64,000 nt of DNA from assembly GCA_002914845.1 (NCBI GenBank), contig JXTC01000088.1:462682-526681 (forward strand), written 5' to 3'. The notes under the pieces are model-generated. The model was not told where the DNA came from and made no database searches. It worked only from the letters and a program-made list of their open reading frames with translations. The first letter of the stretch is position 1; the number at the start of each line of letters is the position of its first letter. This document shows, one piece after another, positions 20,186-33,500 of the stretch. The position numbers and the translations under genes are program-made. Origin of the DNA: Trema orientale. Lineage: Eukaryota; Streptophyta; Magnoliopsida; Rosales; Cannabaceae.

Positions 20186-23100
20186 TCATCTCTTGTCCAC
20201 AAAACACGTTATGATCCAGTGAACCTGTAACAAATGTGGAGGCGAAAAGAGATTAATGATGTGATTTATGATTTTGAATACGGAAAAAATGGTAGGTGCC
20301 ATCTAGACTTACGATGTTATTTTTAGGATTGTGCAAGTAGAATCCTTGGACCGCGATGACAGCTAAGTTCGAACTCACGAGGACAAAAATACTCAAGGAA
20401 TGAATTCCCATCCATTCCAGCACAAATGTCACGCGCCTGAAACCATATACATCAACCTGCAGCAGAAAGCAGGAAAATTGTGTCCATCAAGCTTTCCTGT
20501 TACAATAAGCACTTATGGAACAATATCATGACAATGTTACATTCTCAGCACAACTCACCAATCACATTACTTATTATAGAAAATTTGAGGACTTTCTTTT
20601 ACTCTTGATACTATTACTCTTACATTGAATGATCATCAGCCATTAGGACTCACCAATAGATACAAAATACAGAATGTGATTCCTGCAGATGCGGAAGTAA
20701 TTAGCATATAACTAATTGTGTACAGAGACTTATTTACCGGGATGCCTGAGAAGAAGAGATAGAAGAGAATTAGGTTAGTTCAAGAAGTCTACTGAAGTAC
20801 ATCGGCAGCAAATAATTAAATCAATTAGTTAATAGCTTAAAAATTATAAATGTATTGCTGATATCATCTCAGCCAAGTAGCTTTCTCGATATACAGTAAA
20901 CATTAAAACACAAGGCAAAAATTATATTCCTTAGGGTGCATACCAATGAAGGCTAAAAACAATCCAATAGCTAAAAGGGAAACTGAAAACAAGGACCAAT
21001 TCTCTAGCCGTCTTTTGTGATCCTGCAAATCATTGAAGTAGCATCAGGAAAAGAACCATTGGCAAAATCTCTTAAAAAGGAATATGCACCTATCAAAAAC
21101 CGGATAACTCAGCGTAAAGTGACGCACCAAGGGGCTAAGATGTCAGAATTAATATGAAAAGATATGCAGGCAACAAGTTTAATAAGTTGAACCCCGTCCT
21201 TAATATTGTGTTGACACATGACAAAAGATCGAGAATCTTGGGTTTAAATAATTTAACAGATTTATAATTTGAACTTTCACCTGTAAGTGAGCAAGAATGT
21301 GACCATATTGAAGTCCAATTATGCAGGTCACTGCAGCTGTTAAAGAACTGTGAAAACATAAAAACAACATTAAAATATTTGACATGAATGCTGCATACAA
21401 ACATGTGCAGAGATACCGGAAGAAAAAGAAACACTGCTAAGGAAAGGATTTTTTATTCATACGACTTTTCTTTTGATACAAAGTAGGGCTAAATATTTAA
21501 AGAGATAATCAGCCACTGAATAAAGAAATAAAATAAATACAGAATCAGGAAAATAAAAAATTTAAAAACAAAATCTGATCCTTTCCTAAAAAATAGGACG
21601 CATAAGCAGTCCTAAAAAAACTCCTAAAAAACCTGGGTTACAGCTAACCCAAAAAATCTGATCCGATCTTCAACAAAACAGATTGATTACTACAGATAGG
21701 GGGCAAAACCATGCATCTTATTGAAGTAAAGAAGCTTTTGTGACAAATTAAATATGAAATAGCACCAATCACATACATAATCTGTATTAAACTGATGCAA
21801 CCAATCAGTAGAGTGTACTATTATGACTGCAGAGAAGGAAGAAGGTATAAGTTGACCACCTTAAAATACCTTCAGGATCAAAAGGGGCATGACACCACGA
21901 AGGTGAACTCTCCGGAACTTGGCCATTGAAGATATTGCACTCCTACAAATCAGAATTTTGAATAAGGCATCCATCTATAGCAAATTTTAGATTTAGAACT
22001 ATATGAGAGAACTCTAAAGTACGTAATTATAATTACAGATACCTTCAGATTTCTGTAAACCGGTTTTGCATACAGATGATCAATACCAAGAACATAACGA
22101 TCAATCATTCCAGCAGAATTACAAGCAGGTCCAAGATCTCCTCTCACAGAACATTTCACCTATGTCAAATAAATTAGAAGCATTGCGGGAAAAAAAAAAG
22201 GAATAGTTATGAGTCAAGTAATAAAACTATTACATAAATAATTGACTCACATTCAATTAAATTATAAGAGCATTGCTTTTCCTTTTCTTTTGATAGAAAA
22301 TTCAACTAATAGAATGATTTGTCTTTGTGAAATACGTGGAAAGTTAAGATTGTAAGGAAGAAAAGGCTATGTTAGGTTACCCCTGACAAGAATCAGAAAC
22401 AACTGCCCGAATTCTGTAAGAAAAATTACCTACTCTACCTTGAGGCGTTTGCAACAAGGCAGCTCTCAGGATTTCAGAATAAATATTATTTGGCTCGGTA
22501 GATTTTAGAGTAAAAATTGGAAGATTACTGATATCTTGAACCAATAGTAACTGATTCATGATCTGTAGAATTATTGAATTACAGGGAAAAATAGTTTTAA
22601 ATGAAGCAACGAAATTATCTCACCATGTAAACAGAACTGTCATTTGATGGAAGCAAAGAGGCTGCAGGAGATACTTTGAATTGCCAATCAGGAACGTACA
22701 AACCATATAATAACCCAGCATATATTGCTGACAGTGAAATTGCAAGACACCTAGAAGGTGGAAAACAAATATTGGCGCTACATGTTAAGGGAAGAAAATA
22801 CAAATAAGATAACAATAATACTTCTTTCATCTTCAATACCAAAAACGAAATGATATGGCTTGATAATTGACAAGAAGGTCAAATCAACCAAATATTACTT
22901 CAATATCATTCTACAAAACACTACTGGAGGGCATTTGTATGTAGAATATTATAAATTTTTGGACTTATTTATCAATTTTAGAAGTTGAACACTCATCTCC
23001 AGATAAAAAAATATGATACCGGGTGTTTCTGTATCATGCTGATGATTTTGATAAGGTTTTCATCCAAAACATCAAACATAGTTGTGCTCCCTAAACATCT

Positions 23101-25030
23101 GGAGAAACATTTTACAGTCTTTTTAATTTGAATGCCTGCTAATCAAGTAAACACCAGTATATAGGACTGAATAACACATTTAGAACTTTCCAAGCTAAAG
23201 AAGTAAGGTACATACACCTTGTCCGCAAAGTACATAACTAGAAAAAAAGAAGTTAAATATTTGAGCCTTACCAGTGCGGATAGTAAGTCTTGAAAAATCC
23301 CATTACCCTCCAAGTTTGATATGAAAGCCAGATTTCACACAAAGCGGCAACAATGTATCCAATAGATATCCGCTGCAAGACAAAAGCAATCCAAAGTTAC
23401 ATTCCTATGTACAAAAGTAAACAGAACGAAGAAATGCCTTCAGTGATTAGTATCTAAGTTGATTACTTATAATCCCTCACTGTCCTAGAACTGTCCAAAT
23501 AACAAAGCAACAAGAAGAACTATATAAGCATGTAGTGCTGGTTCCGGATTATTAGACTCTGGTCTTGAAATGGAATTTAAAGCAATAAGTTATATCTATA
23601 TAAAATATAATAGCTTGTAGTGAATCTAAAGTATGAGAGTGTGCAACACATTGACGGGAAAAAATTTACCTGCAAAATGCCAAGCCACCGTATTCTTTCA
23701 ATGTCAACACCATATGTCATGGAAGTTACACCATGAAAATAACCCCCTGAGACAAAATGAACAACTTTAGAATTATTTTCCATTAGTATCTATCTTACGC
23801 CATTGAACAGTAACTATGACATAGTAAAATTCCAACAAGAAGACACCAACAAATGTCTGCCAAGAGAAGAAAGCCATGAGATGACATTTGAAAATAGTTC
23901 TGCCATCCCCATTAACAGCTTCAGATCATTCGTATGAATATTGACCAGCTTTCTGAAATTTATGGAGAATGTTACCTTGAAGAATAACGCCAAGGAAAAA
24001 CAGTTTCAATGCCCGGATCACTGCTCTCCATGTAGCTTCAAATCGGTCGGGCACTTTCTGAATCATAGACAGAAACAAGTTTTAAAACTCCAAGTGAAGT
24101 ACAAACCTTGAATCCAGTGGAATCAGAATAAGACCAATAGATCTATACAGTATAGAAATCAGTACATTTTGCGCAAGTATCATATTTTTCTATCACAACA
24201 AACAATAAATTTTCGCTATACGGCAAAAGAATAGTTTATTATGCAATGCCCCCGCTTGAAAATGAAGATGTAGTGCAAGAAATCTATACGAACCTTGTAA
24301 ACTAGTGCCAGCGAAACTCCGACAATAAAAAGAAAAAAGGGCATGACAACATCAGCCAAATGAGCACCATTCCACGGGGAATGAGCTATTATCGGTAAAA
24401 CTGAGCCCCCATAATCAACTAACATCATCAGCTACAAAGAAAACAATTTTCTTAGCAAGCAAACAATGTACAATCCCAAATATAAAAGTGACACCATCTA
24501 GCTCAAAAAAAAAAAAAAAGGTAATATTCATAAACTAATTCTGAGCTGGCTACTAATTTTGCTTTCAATTAGCATTCAAAAATTAAAATTAAAATTTTAA
24601 AAAAAAAAATTCAGTTCGTCCTAGACTCATTACTACTTCTCGAATAAGTTAATGTGGTCTTTTTAAGTCAAAATTACTCGGGGATCAAAACCCAGTAACA
24701 AAAATACATAAAACTCAGAAATTAATTATTAATTTCTTTACTTTCATTTTCTTCTGGGCAAACTGAACAAGCCAACGTTCAAAAGTCAACGCTACTGACT
24801 CGAACTTCTTTGCTTAAAAGACGGGACGAAAACGGAGAAAAATCATCCAAATATTGGCAAAACGATTATTAAGAAGCAAAATCGAAACTTCAAAAGAGTG
24901 ATAAAGAGATGAAAAGGGTGCTCACGAAGACGCAGAGACCGCGGAAGACATCGAGCGAGGCGACACGTGGAGGCCTCGTATGGGTCACGGGGCGGTCCTC
25001 GGCGTCTAGTAAAGGCTCATAATTGGTCAT
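20186..25030 (-). CDS. Heparan-alpha-glucosaminide N-acetyltransferase-like membrane protein
   Basis: Thirteen minus-strand exons: 24926-25030, 24294-24431, 23976-24057, 23670-23746, 23272-23372, 22624-22750, 22043-22159, 21860-21942, 21281-21347, 20944-21022, 20654-20745, 20313-20456 and 20186-20224. All have GT-AG introns and join in frame to 416 residues. Residues 22-35 read RVASLDVFRGLCVF; HSPWNGAHLADVVMP begins at His52, the motif holding the acetyl-accepting His of human HGSNAT. GGYFHGVTSMTYGVDIE and DPEGILSSLTAAVTC are also family marks. It is a polytopic protein, and the human member carries acetyl-CoA acetyl groups across the lysosomal membrane; the plant substrate is unknown. Oddity: relatives end in another membrane segment and a GIYWKL-type tail, but here exon 13 gives VHWIITCFVDKR and stops. 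The true 3' end may be lost. Confidence 0.9.
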
Positions 25031-26548
25031 CTGAACCGGCCAAGTCGATCAAAATATTGGCGATATATGATAAACTCAGCTCAGCTCAGCTCCGGCACAA
25101 GAGTTGGAAATATTCTGTTTCAGGAGAAGAAAACACGAAGAAGACGAGTCCAAAAATGGCGTCTTTTCTGGGTAAAGGAGAGGAAGAATCACGTAATATT
25201 CCGCTCCCATTTGGCACGTTTACGTGGCGAGAATTGATTGGTTAAGAAAAATTATTAACGTTAAAACTCTATGCTCCCGTTTGGTCGTACACGTGGCATA
25301 GAATCCTAAGTCATACGGGACAACAAGGAAGGCATTATGGGTATACGATCATCTGAATTTTCTTTTTGGAACCAATTATAAGAGAGGGATTAAGTCATGT
25401 ATACTAGGCAATTATTCGCCGTATTACAAAGGATTGAGTTTATTTGATTTTTTAATATTCAAAAGAAAAAAAGTTTCTTTTTTATTTTACCTCAAAAAGA
25501 GCTTTTTGTTAATTATTTTTTAAAAAGAAAAGTTTTTTTTTTCTCCTCATCTTCCCTTAAAAAAAGTTAAGTTTATTTTTTTCATATTTTTTACTCCTTT
25601 CCCCTAAAAAAAGTTACATTTTTTCTTCTTTAAGGCCAAAAGGAGCAAGTTACTTTTATTTATTTATCTGATCAAAAGGACCAACATTATTTATAATTTT
25701 TTTTATTTGCAATGAATCAATTTAAAAGCAATAATGTTGTTTCAAAAAAAAAAAGAAAAAAGAAAAAAACAACAAATAATAAATGGGTTTTTTAGCCAAA
25801 TGACCAAATTTTAGATCATAGTTTATAAAATGATCGTTTTTCAAACATAGTTAAAAAATGACAGAATTTTGAAAAGTATTCAAAAAATAATTGTTTTTCA
25901 TGTTTAGTATCAAAATATATTGACTTATTTTTTTAAAATTGATTTATTTTTAAAAAAATTGATTTGATTTTTCAAAAATTGATTTACTTTATAAAAAGTA
26001 AAAAAAGTAAAAAAAAAAAAAATTGCTTATAAAAAGGGTCATTTTTTTTATAAATACTTAATAAGCCTATAGAAAAGGCTGGGCCAAGAACTTCCCTTAT
26101 ATGGGCCAGCTGGGCTTCAGTTCTAATTTCTTTCTATATGTTTGTTCTTTAAATCTAAACTTTTCCCCCTCCGCATCCCCACCCACTCCCCATGTCCCAT
26201 ATATACATTAGAAATAAGGGAAAGCTCAAAACAATAAGCGTTTTCCTATTTACAGCTGAGAAGTTAATTTTGGTTCTTCCTTTTGGTTTTAAAGAATCAT
26301 GGATTGTCGGAGAACTGAAGCACCAAGCGATTAAGACCACATTCAAGAAAGTCACAACTCTGTGACTTTGGTACCTCATCTATCTTACCTTCTCTTCTTC
26401 GATACATTCTTTAATTAAGTATGGCATATATGTAGAATAATCATGAGAACAATGTATCTGTTGCTGATGATATCATGGTACTCTTTATCGTTTCTGTGTG
26501 TTTGAAGTACTGAAGTTAGCGGAAGCACAACTATTACCAACTAGCTAC
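25031..26548. other. Intergenic spacer
   Basis: The start is probable promoter and leader of the acetyltransferase-like gene. The plus frame at 24967-25245 overlaps exon 1 antisense and is a shadow. From 25450 to 26040 the sequence is strongly A/T-rich with short imperfect repeats such as TTTTCAAAAATTGATTTA. No gene recognised. Confidence 0.45.
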
Positions 26549-27510
26549 TGAAATATAAAATCTGGGCTATATTACAAAAAGCCATAAACAAATGGGAAAA
26601 TCAGTAAAAACAAAAATATGGAGGTTCTTAAGAATAAAGGCCCTCACTAATAGGGAACTAATTTTTGAGATGATTAAAACCAATTACAGTAGGCTTTATT
26701 TATAGCCATATTTAGATCCCAAATATTCATACACAAGCGATGTGGGACGAAATGCAAAACAATTACAAAAGCTAACTAGTCAAATTGTAACAATCTCTAC
26801 CTTGGCAAGTTAGCAGATCCTACCCAAATTTTCCCAATTCCCGTATCTTCTATCCATTACAGAAACGCCACTTTATGCACCAGAAGGCCCCATCAAACTC
26901 GCAAGATATTGATCAAGTCTAAACAATGATTGAACTTGATCGATGTCACCACCGTGGTCATCATATCTGCAAGATTCTCAGCAGTCCCAATCTTTTTTTG
27001 AAGTAGTATCTTTCCTTCATCAATAATCTCCGGCAAAAAATGATGTCGGACGTCAATATACTTCGTACGTACATGGTATACTGGATTCTTTGCTAAGTGA
27101 ATGGTACTCTGACTATCAGAATAAATACAGACATGCTAGTGAACAACTCCCAGCTTTTCCAGTAATTCTTGTAACCAAATAGCTTCCTTCACAGCCTCTA
27201 TAACTGCCGTGTAGTCTGCCTCTGTAGTAGAGAAAGCAACTGTAGACTGCAAAGTAGACTTCCAACTGATTGGTACTCTTGTAAATGTGAATACATATCC
27301 AATAATTAATCGACGTTTATCCAAATTACTAGCGTAATCAGAATCAATATAACCACCCACACACTGACCAAGTCTATCATCTCGCTCAAACACCAAACCA
27401 GTATCTACAGTCTTCAATAAATACCGTAGAATCCATTTCACAGCTTACCAATGATCTTTACCTGGATCATGTATATACCTGCTCACAACTCCAACTACAT
27501 GTGAAATGCC
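26549..27510 (-). mobile_element. Ty1/Copia retrotransposon remnant: RNase H end, PPT and 3' LTR
   Basis: On the minus strand, about 27510 to 26893 encodes the C-terminal reverse-transcriptase/RNase H part typical of Copia, with residues such as IDSDYASNLDKR, VPISWKS and VAFSTTEADYTA, and ends at TGA 26893-26895. Two in-frame stops break it: TAA at 27445-27447 and TAG at 27136-27138; the reading frame is otherwise kept. Downstream is a polypurine tract AAGGTAGAGAT near 26793-26804, then a probable LTR starting TGTTACAATT at 26792 and ending about 26549. A TATAAATAAAG box lies within the LTR at about 26693-26703. Everything upstream of the RNase H region is missing, so the element is dead. Confidence 0.85.
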
Positions 27511-28698
27511 ACGTCTCGTAGAGTGGATTATTTTAAAGAATTGGATTGGATTAGATATGATAGGATAATATATGATTATAGTCCAATCTTATCCCCTTTT
27601 TGGTGTGTTACTTTTTATTAGGATAGGATTAGCATGTGTGTTTCATAGTTTTAACTAAATAACAATTTTGAAGTTTGATAAATTAGAAAAGCACCACTTT
27701 TAAAAACTAATTTAGAAACATACCATTTTTAAAACTCGATTTTATAAAATATCATTTAAAAAACTTATTTACAAAAATACAACTTTTAAAAAATATTTTA
27801 AAAAAAATATCATTTTTACAAAATTATTTGCAAAAATACTACTTTTAGAAAAATATTTCAAAAAATACCATTTCTAGTTTTACCACTTTCAAAAGTTAAG
27901 AGCTTGATATTGCATAATGAGCTTAGTCTCTGTATTAGATTTTTATAACATTACACAAGTATATACAAAACACAGGAAGACAAGTTATAAGAACTTCTAA
28001 CGACCTTCCTAAACTATAGGAAGCTGACTAGATACAGTTATACTAGCAGACTAGTAACAAATTAGCTAATAGCACCATCTTGCTGACTAGATTCTTTAAT
28101 AACTAAAATACCGTTTTTTTAAAATATTTAGAAAAATATCATTTTTTTCAATTTTAAATTTTACACGTATCTGGATATCAATTCAATACAAAATAATCAT
28201 ATTTATTCATGATTCAAGCTCCTCTACAACCTCATGTAATTGTTTCAGCCTAAATAATTAATTATTTTTTGAAAACAATTACAAAAATGTCACTTTTAAA
28301 GAAATAATTAGAAAAATACCATCTTCAAAGTTGAAAAATGTCCAAAAATCATATCCAAATTCAGATCTATCATTCTCTCTGCCTTAGGACTCCATTTATA
28401 CCAATTTCAAACAAAATGTTTTTAATAACATCAAATCATTCAAAGATAGTTAAAAAACATCAATCTTTGGTTACAAAAATGGCCAAAAGTTTGAGGAGCT
28501 CACCAAATTTGACAATGGGGCGGTGCTTGGCGACGGTGGAGTGACCGGAGGTGGCTGTGTTGAGGGCTGGCGATGGTGGTTTTGTTGAAAAAGAAAGAGG
28601 GAGGTGAGATAGATGAGGGAATGGAGGTGTTGCAGGTTATGGCTGGGTTTGGGAAATGGATAATTTAAAATCATTTACAAAATTAGGACTTTCATTTA
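27511..28698. other. Intergenic spacer
   Basis: Contains a stretch (about 27690-28330) of repeating short phrases such as AAAAATACCATTTTTAAAA, apparently a degenerate AT-rich tandem-like region. No gene or intact element recognised. Confidence 0.4.
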
Positions 28699-29104
28699 GG
28701 CTATATTTGATATGAGAGAAAAAAAATAAGAGGGAAGAAAATATATAGGACGGAAAGAAAAGTGTCTTTCGTCCATAGTTGTTTGGTATGAAAAAAGGAT
28801 CAAAAAACTAATTTAAAAATGACTATTTTACCTTAATATAATGATTTTAGAAATTAATATGCAAGGTTCATTTGCTAAATTCATTTTTATGATTGGCTAA
28901 AATATTTTTCCTTCCAATTTTCTCTCTAATTTGGAGTGGAAAATTTTTGTGGGCCCACCTCACTTTTTTTCCTCCCCTTTTCTCATCTATTCTCTCTTTT
29001 TCTCCCCATTCCTTCTTACCAAATAACTAATTTTTCCCTTTTCCTTTCCATTTTCCTTCCTAACCTTTCCTTCCTCTTCCTTTTCCCTTCTACCAAACAT
29101 AGCC
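28699..29104. mobile_element. 406-bp Tourist-like (PIF/Harbinger) MITE
   Basis: Left end GGCTATATTTGATATGAGAG and right end (reverse complement) GGCTATGTTTGGTAGAAGGG are imperfect inverted repeats that continue through purine-rich text. The flanks are TTA at 28696-28698 and 29105-29107, the 3-bp target of PIF/Harbinger elements. The frames inside (28936-29271 and its antisense) are simple-sequence artefacts. Confidence 0.7.
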
Positions 29105-29107
29105 TTA

Positions 29108-29949
29108 ATGAAAATTTCAGAAATTCTAAAATTACCCCTAACTCGACCCTAGTCGAAAATTTTCGACCAAATTTCGAAAAAATCAAAAATGAAGGAGGTG
29201 GTGTTGGAAAGACGGTCGACAATGTTCGACTGGGATTGAGATTGTTCGACTATAGTGGAACAATGGCTTGACCCTATTCAAAATTTTGTGACTAGGGTCA
29301 AAAATCGGTCAGAACGATAGGGAGAGACGGCAATACAAGTTTAACCATGGTCGAAATTCTTTGACCTTAGTCAAGCGAAAGTGCCTCTGATATTTAAATC
29401 GAGACCGACAGTAGTGACAGGGTGCTGCAATGGGTGATGGTAGCAGAAGTAATTTGGAGTGTGTAGGAAAAGAATGTATTTTAGAGTTTGTTATGGAATA
29501 GAATATCAAAATAATTTTAAATATGTGATATAATAATGAGGGTTAGTTTTGAAAATATTGATGAGTGAGTCTTTTTTTTCATTATAAGAGGGTTAATAAA
29601 CCTGTGTAAATTCCCCTTTTAAGTATATGTTGCACAATGCATGCTGGACTCATTTAAATATCTTATAAAAATATATAAGAACTATTTTAATTTATATAAA
29701 TTCAATGAGATTTGTTTTTAAAAAAACACATAAATAAAATATTTTATTTGGTATTATTATTATTTTTTACAAATTAAATGCCTTTTCTTAAATCCCAATT
29801 TTATATAAATTAAGTATATGTAATGTGATTAGGTTAATGCATTTTGGCAATATCTCAGAGCTCACACTGCAATAGTAGAAAAAGATGACTCCCAAGGCCC
29901 AACCTGCACTGCGAAAAAAATTAACCATACTGTGTGACGCAACTTTTTT
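29108..29949. other. Intergenic spacer
   Basis: No gene recognised; short frames on both strands lack family signatures. Confidence 0.4.
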
Positions 29950-30282
29950 TAAGCGGGATTCGACGCCCTCTTAATCAATAAGATACATGAATTACATAGA
30001 TGGAAAGGTGGTGCTATACTTTATTTCCACAAAAGAGTAAAATTATATTTCGCCATTCAAAGTAATTTATGTATTCTCTTATTTAAATATATATATATAT
30101 ATATATATAAGTTTTGTTTAAGCGGGGATCCTACGCACTCTAAATCGATAAGATACATGAATCGCATAGATGGAAAGGATGGTGCCTATACTTTATTTCC
30201 ATAAAAAGAGTCAATATTATTCGCCATTCAAAGTAATATATGTATTCTTCTATTTTAAAAATATATATATTATATATTATTT
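29950..30282. repeat. Two-unit direct tandem duplication, period about 169 bp
   Basis: Unit 1 begins TAAGCGGGATTCGACGCCC at 29950 and unit 2 TAAGCGGGGATCCTACGCAC at 30119. Both continue through ATAAGATACATGAAT, AGATGGAAAGG, ACTTTATTTCCA and CGCCATTCAAAGTAAT, and both end in an AT microsatellite. Non-coding. Confidence 0.8.
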
Positions 30283-30572
30283 TTTTAAATGACATAGGGA
30301 TATACATATAAGGTATATGCTACGTTTAATCATTGCGCGAATGATGATGAGTGTTTAGTCAATCACTATCGTCTATTAATGTAGGGCCCACGTAGGTCAT
30401 ACCATATATAAAGCCGTCCACCCTAATGAACGGTTATGATCTATTAAACACTTGTGACCCTATATAATTATCTCTATATATATATATATATACACGTACT
30501 CCGAATGTGGAAGAGAAATAGGTCAATTATCAGTCATATAGTCCCTTTTTTTTTCTCTCTCGTAGGGTAGCC

Positions 30573-33500
30573 ATGGGTGATCAGAAGAAAATACTTCTGC
30601 ATTCATCTATGTTAGGATATGAGGATTCTGTATTCAAGAATGAGAGGCTCGCAATATTCACCCTCATATTCCTTCCTAAATACACACCGTTTTGCCTCGC
30701 TGCATTCACTCTTTCTACTGCCTTTTACCTTTTTGACTTAGGCCTTCGTCTACGACATGGCTTAATGTCGTCACCAGTAAGTACTTGCCATTAATTAATT
30801 AATTTTGTTTTTGTGTCTTTTTAATGCGCTAAATAAATTTCAATATGATCAATTAATGTCGTTTTAGTCTTTTTTTTTTATTGTTTTGCAATTATCAATC
30901 TCACAAGTATTGTTTAATAATGTTAATAGTACACTATTGGTAAATACAAATTTAATTTAATGTGCAGGGAAAATATGACCTTGTGTTTATGGTTGAGCGA
31001 GTTGGCATGATCTTGTTGGAAGTGCAATATATTTGGGGTGAATATTCATGGTACATGGCTGTCGCTTTCTTTGCTTTCTCTAATATGTTTTACATATTAA
31101 GGCAGAAGAAGAAGATTTTTGAAACGGCTGCCATGACTTTCAGTCTCAACCCTAGAATTGTGAGTTTTCTTTTCCTTGTTGACCAAGTTTTGTTTGACAC
31201 TTGATAATAAACTAAAATACATATAAATAAATAACACACAATAACGGCCCACTACATCGACCCCACTAATCTAGACCAATAGAATATCTAAATTAGGGGA
31301 TGGCTACGGTAGGGGCGTCCCTACGTAGGGTCATGCCTTAATTATCGTTGGATGGGAATCTATAAGGAATAATGGGAATCTGTGGAGAATCTATTTATAT
31401 ACAGATTCCCATCCAACGGTGAATAGACAGGGCCCTACGTAGGGGCGCCCTTACTGTAGATGCGCCCTCTAAATTAGTTGACAATGACTTTTTTACTTGA
31501 GAACTGGATTCGAATAAGTAGAAATTGCGTAGTTACCACTAAACTGTGCAATCACTAAATTGATTGACATTGCTAGAATTTGTTGGAAATTAAGAACACA
31601 AATTAGGTTATCAAACATTAGTTTATTTACAATCTTTAAACAAGATATGTATTTGTATACATTGATAGTAAAATTAAAATTATGTTATGTAGGAGCACGG
31701 TTATATTTTTTGGTTTATGCGACTAACGGTACTTGCCCTAGCTGTGATGTCATGTCACTATTGGGTTACATATTTTTGGTACATATAGATCGGTTTACTT
31801 GCCGTGTCTGTTGGAATTGTTTACATAGTAAAGCCGGGGACTTTCTGGCATAAGCGTGTTAGAGTGAGTCTTAGTCCTTCTCAGGGTTGTTCCATCCATT
31901 TTTTATATATTGAGGTCGTATTCACTAGCCCGTAAGAAAAAGGATTGTAAAAAAAAATAGAGAATAATGAGTAGAAATAAAAAAAATTGAGTCATCCATG
32001 ATCCCAATTTTAATAATTATGTGAATAATTTCCTAAAATTTATAATTATGTACGCTAACGTGTGACTGAATGAGAATATAAAATATTTTTCTTACATTCT
32101 TATTACGGTACATTGAGGATTAACAAACATGACCTAATAGCATTGTAGATGATAATTTCAAGAGAATGTTTACATTTAAGCATATGAGACCACATAATTT
32201 ATATACAAGAATAGTTAAATGATACAACTTACAGAAAATAATAGATATATAATGTACAGCACATTTTATCACAGTATAACAAACTTTTCACTAAGCATAT
32301 TTGCTATAGCTAGTCCAATGTTCTTTTTTTCCTTTTGATTTTCATTTTTATTTTGTACATATAGGATGCTAAGAAAGGTAAGGGGCAATCAACAAACAAA
32401 GAAGCAGAGGAGAATAATCAAGGTGGCGGCCGCGGCCGCGGTGGCCGACGGGTGAAGGAATATAGTTCCATGGCAAGGAACTCAAAATCACTCTCCCTAA
32501 GGGAGAACTATTTGTTCTGGTATGAGAGAGCTGCAATATTTGCTGTGATGTTGGAAATATTTGATGACAGTAGTGCTTCGTTATTCTTCATCTCTGATGC
32601 ACTCATGTGCCTAATATGCTTCCTCAAGGCTAAAGAAATTGAACCTGGCCCAACTGTGAGTATCAACTATATTATTAGAACTTTATGTCATAAATTTTTA
32701 TATAGATATTCTTGGTTACCTATATCAAGAATTTGATTTTAACTGGCAGGACCCTAGCTATCTCTTTTGGATGGAGCGAGCTGCCATGATTTTGCTTGCA
32801 TCATACAGAACTGATGATGGAAGTATATATAGTTTGTATTCAGCTGCCACCCTCTTTGTCTTTACCAACGCAGTTTACATTATGAAACCCTTGCAGCAAC
32901 TGCTGGAGATCACTAGTGGTCCTAGAGTAAGTTCTTTCATTTTTATTTTCGAAGGGTCGATGAAAAGTCGAGTTTAATATTTATATAAACTAATAAGATT
33001 GTTAAATAGAACATTCCCTGCCATAGGGATGTATATCATACTTTCATTATTGCTTGCTTAAGTACAGCAAATGTGGTAGGCTCCACCAGTAATAACGTGT
33101 GTTTCTAAATGTCTCATGTCATAATCATATCAACTGTACCTAAATTCGCCGCTATTAGTTATGTGACTGAATGTTGTAAAACTGCAGAAGTTGGAGGAAG
33201 AGGAAGATAAAGTTACGCTTGATTTGCGGAGATTGACATCTGAAAATGAGGAACTGAAGAAAAAGTTGACTGAAGCGGAAGAGAGATGGGCCGGAAATAG
33301 GAGCGACTATTATGAGGAAAGGCTTTTGGAAGCCGAAAAGGAGTCTCAAGCTCTGAAAAATGATAGAAGGGAACTAGAGGCCGAGATAGGGAAGCTCGCG
33401 GCTGAAGCGGAAGAGAATTGGACCCGTAAGTTGGAAAGAGACAGAGCAGAGGAGGAGGCAAGGATCAAAAGTCTTGAAGTGGAGCTTTCGGAAGCCAAAT

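Noticed and set aside
20110-20224. Alternative frame in the last acetyltransferase exon that stays open for about 30 codons
   Set aside because: It cannot be reached from exon 12 with the visible GT donor and AG acceptor, and the duplicate copy does not preserve it.
28936-29271. 111-codon frame rich in Phe, Leu and Ser
   Set aside because: Pyrimidine-rich arm of the Tourist-like MITE.
31161-31295. MITE copy B as a provider of splice sites for the modular gene
   Set aside because: The exons flank the MITE cleanly and the fifth-module exon starts more than 200 bases beyond it.
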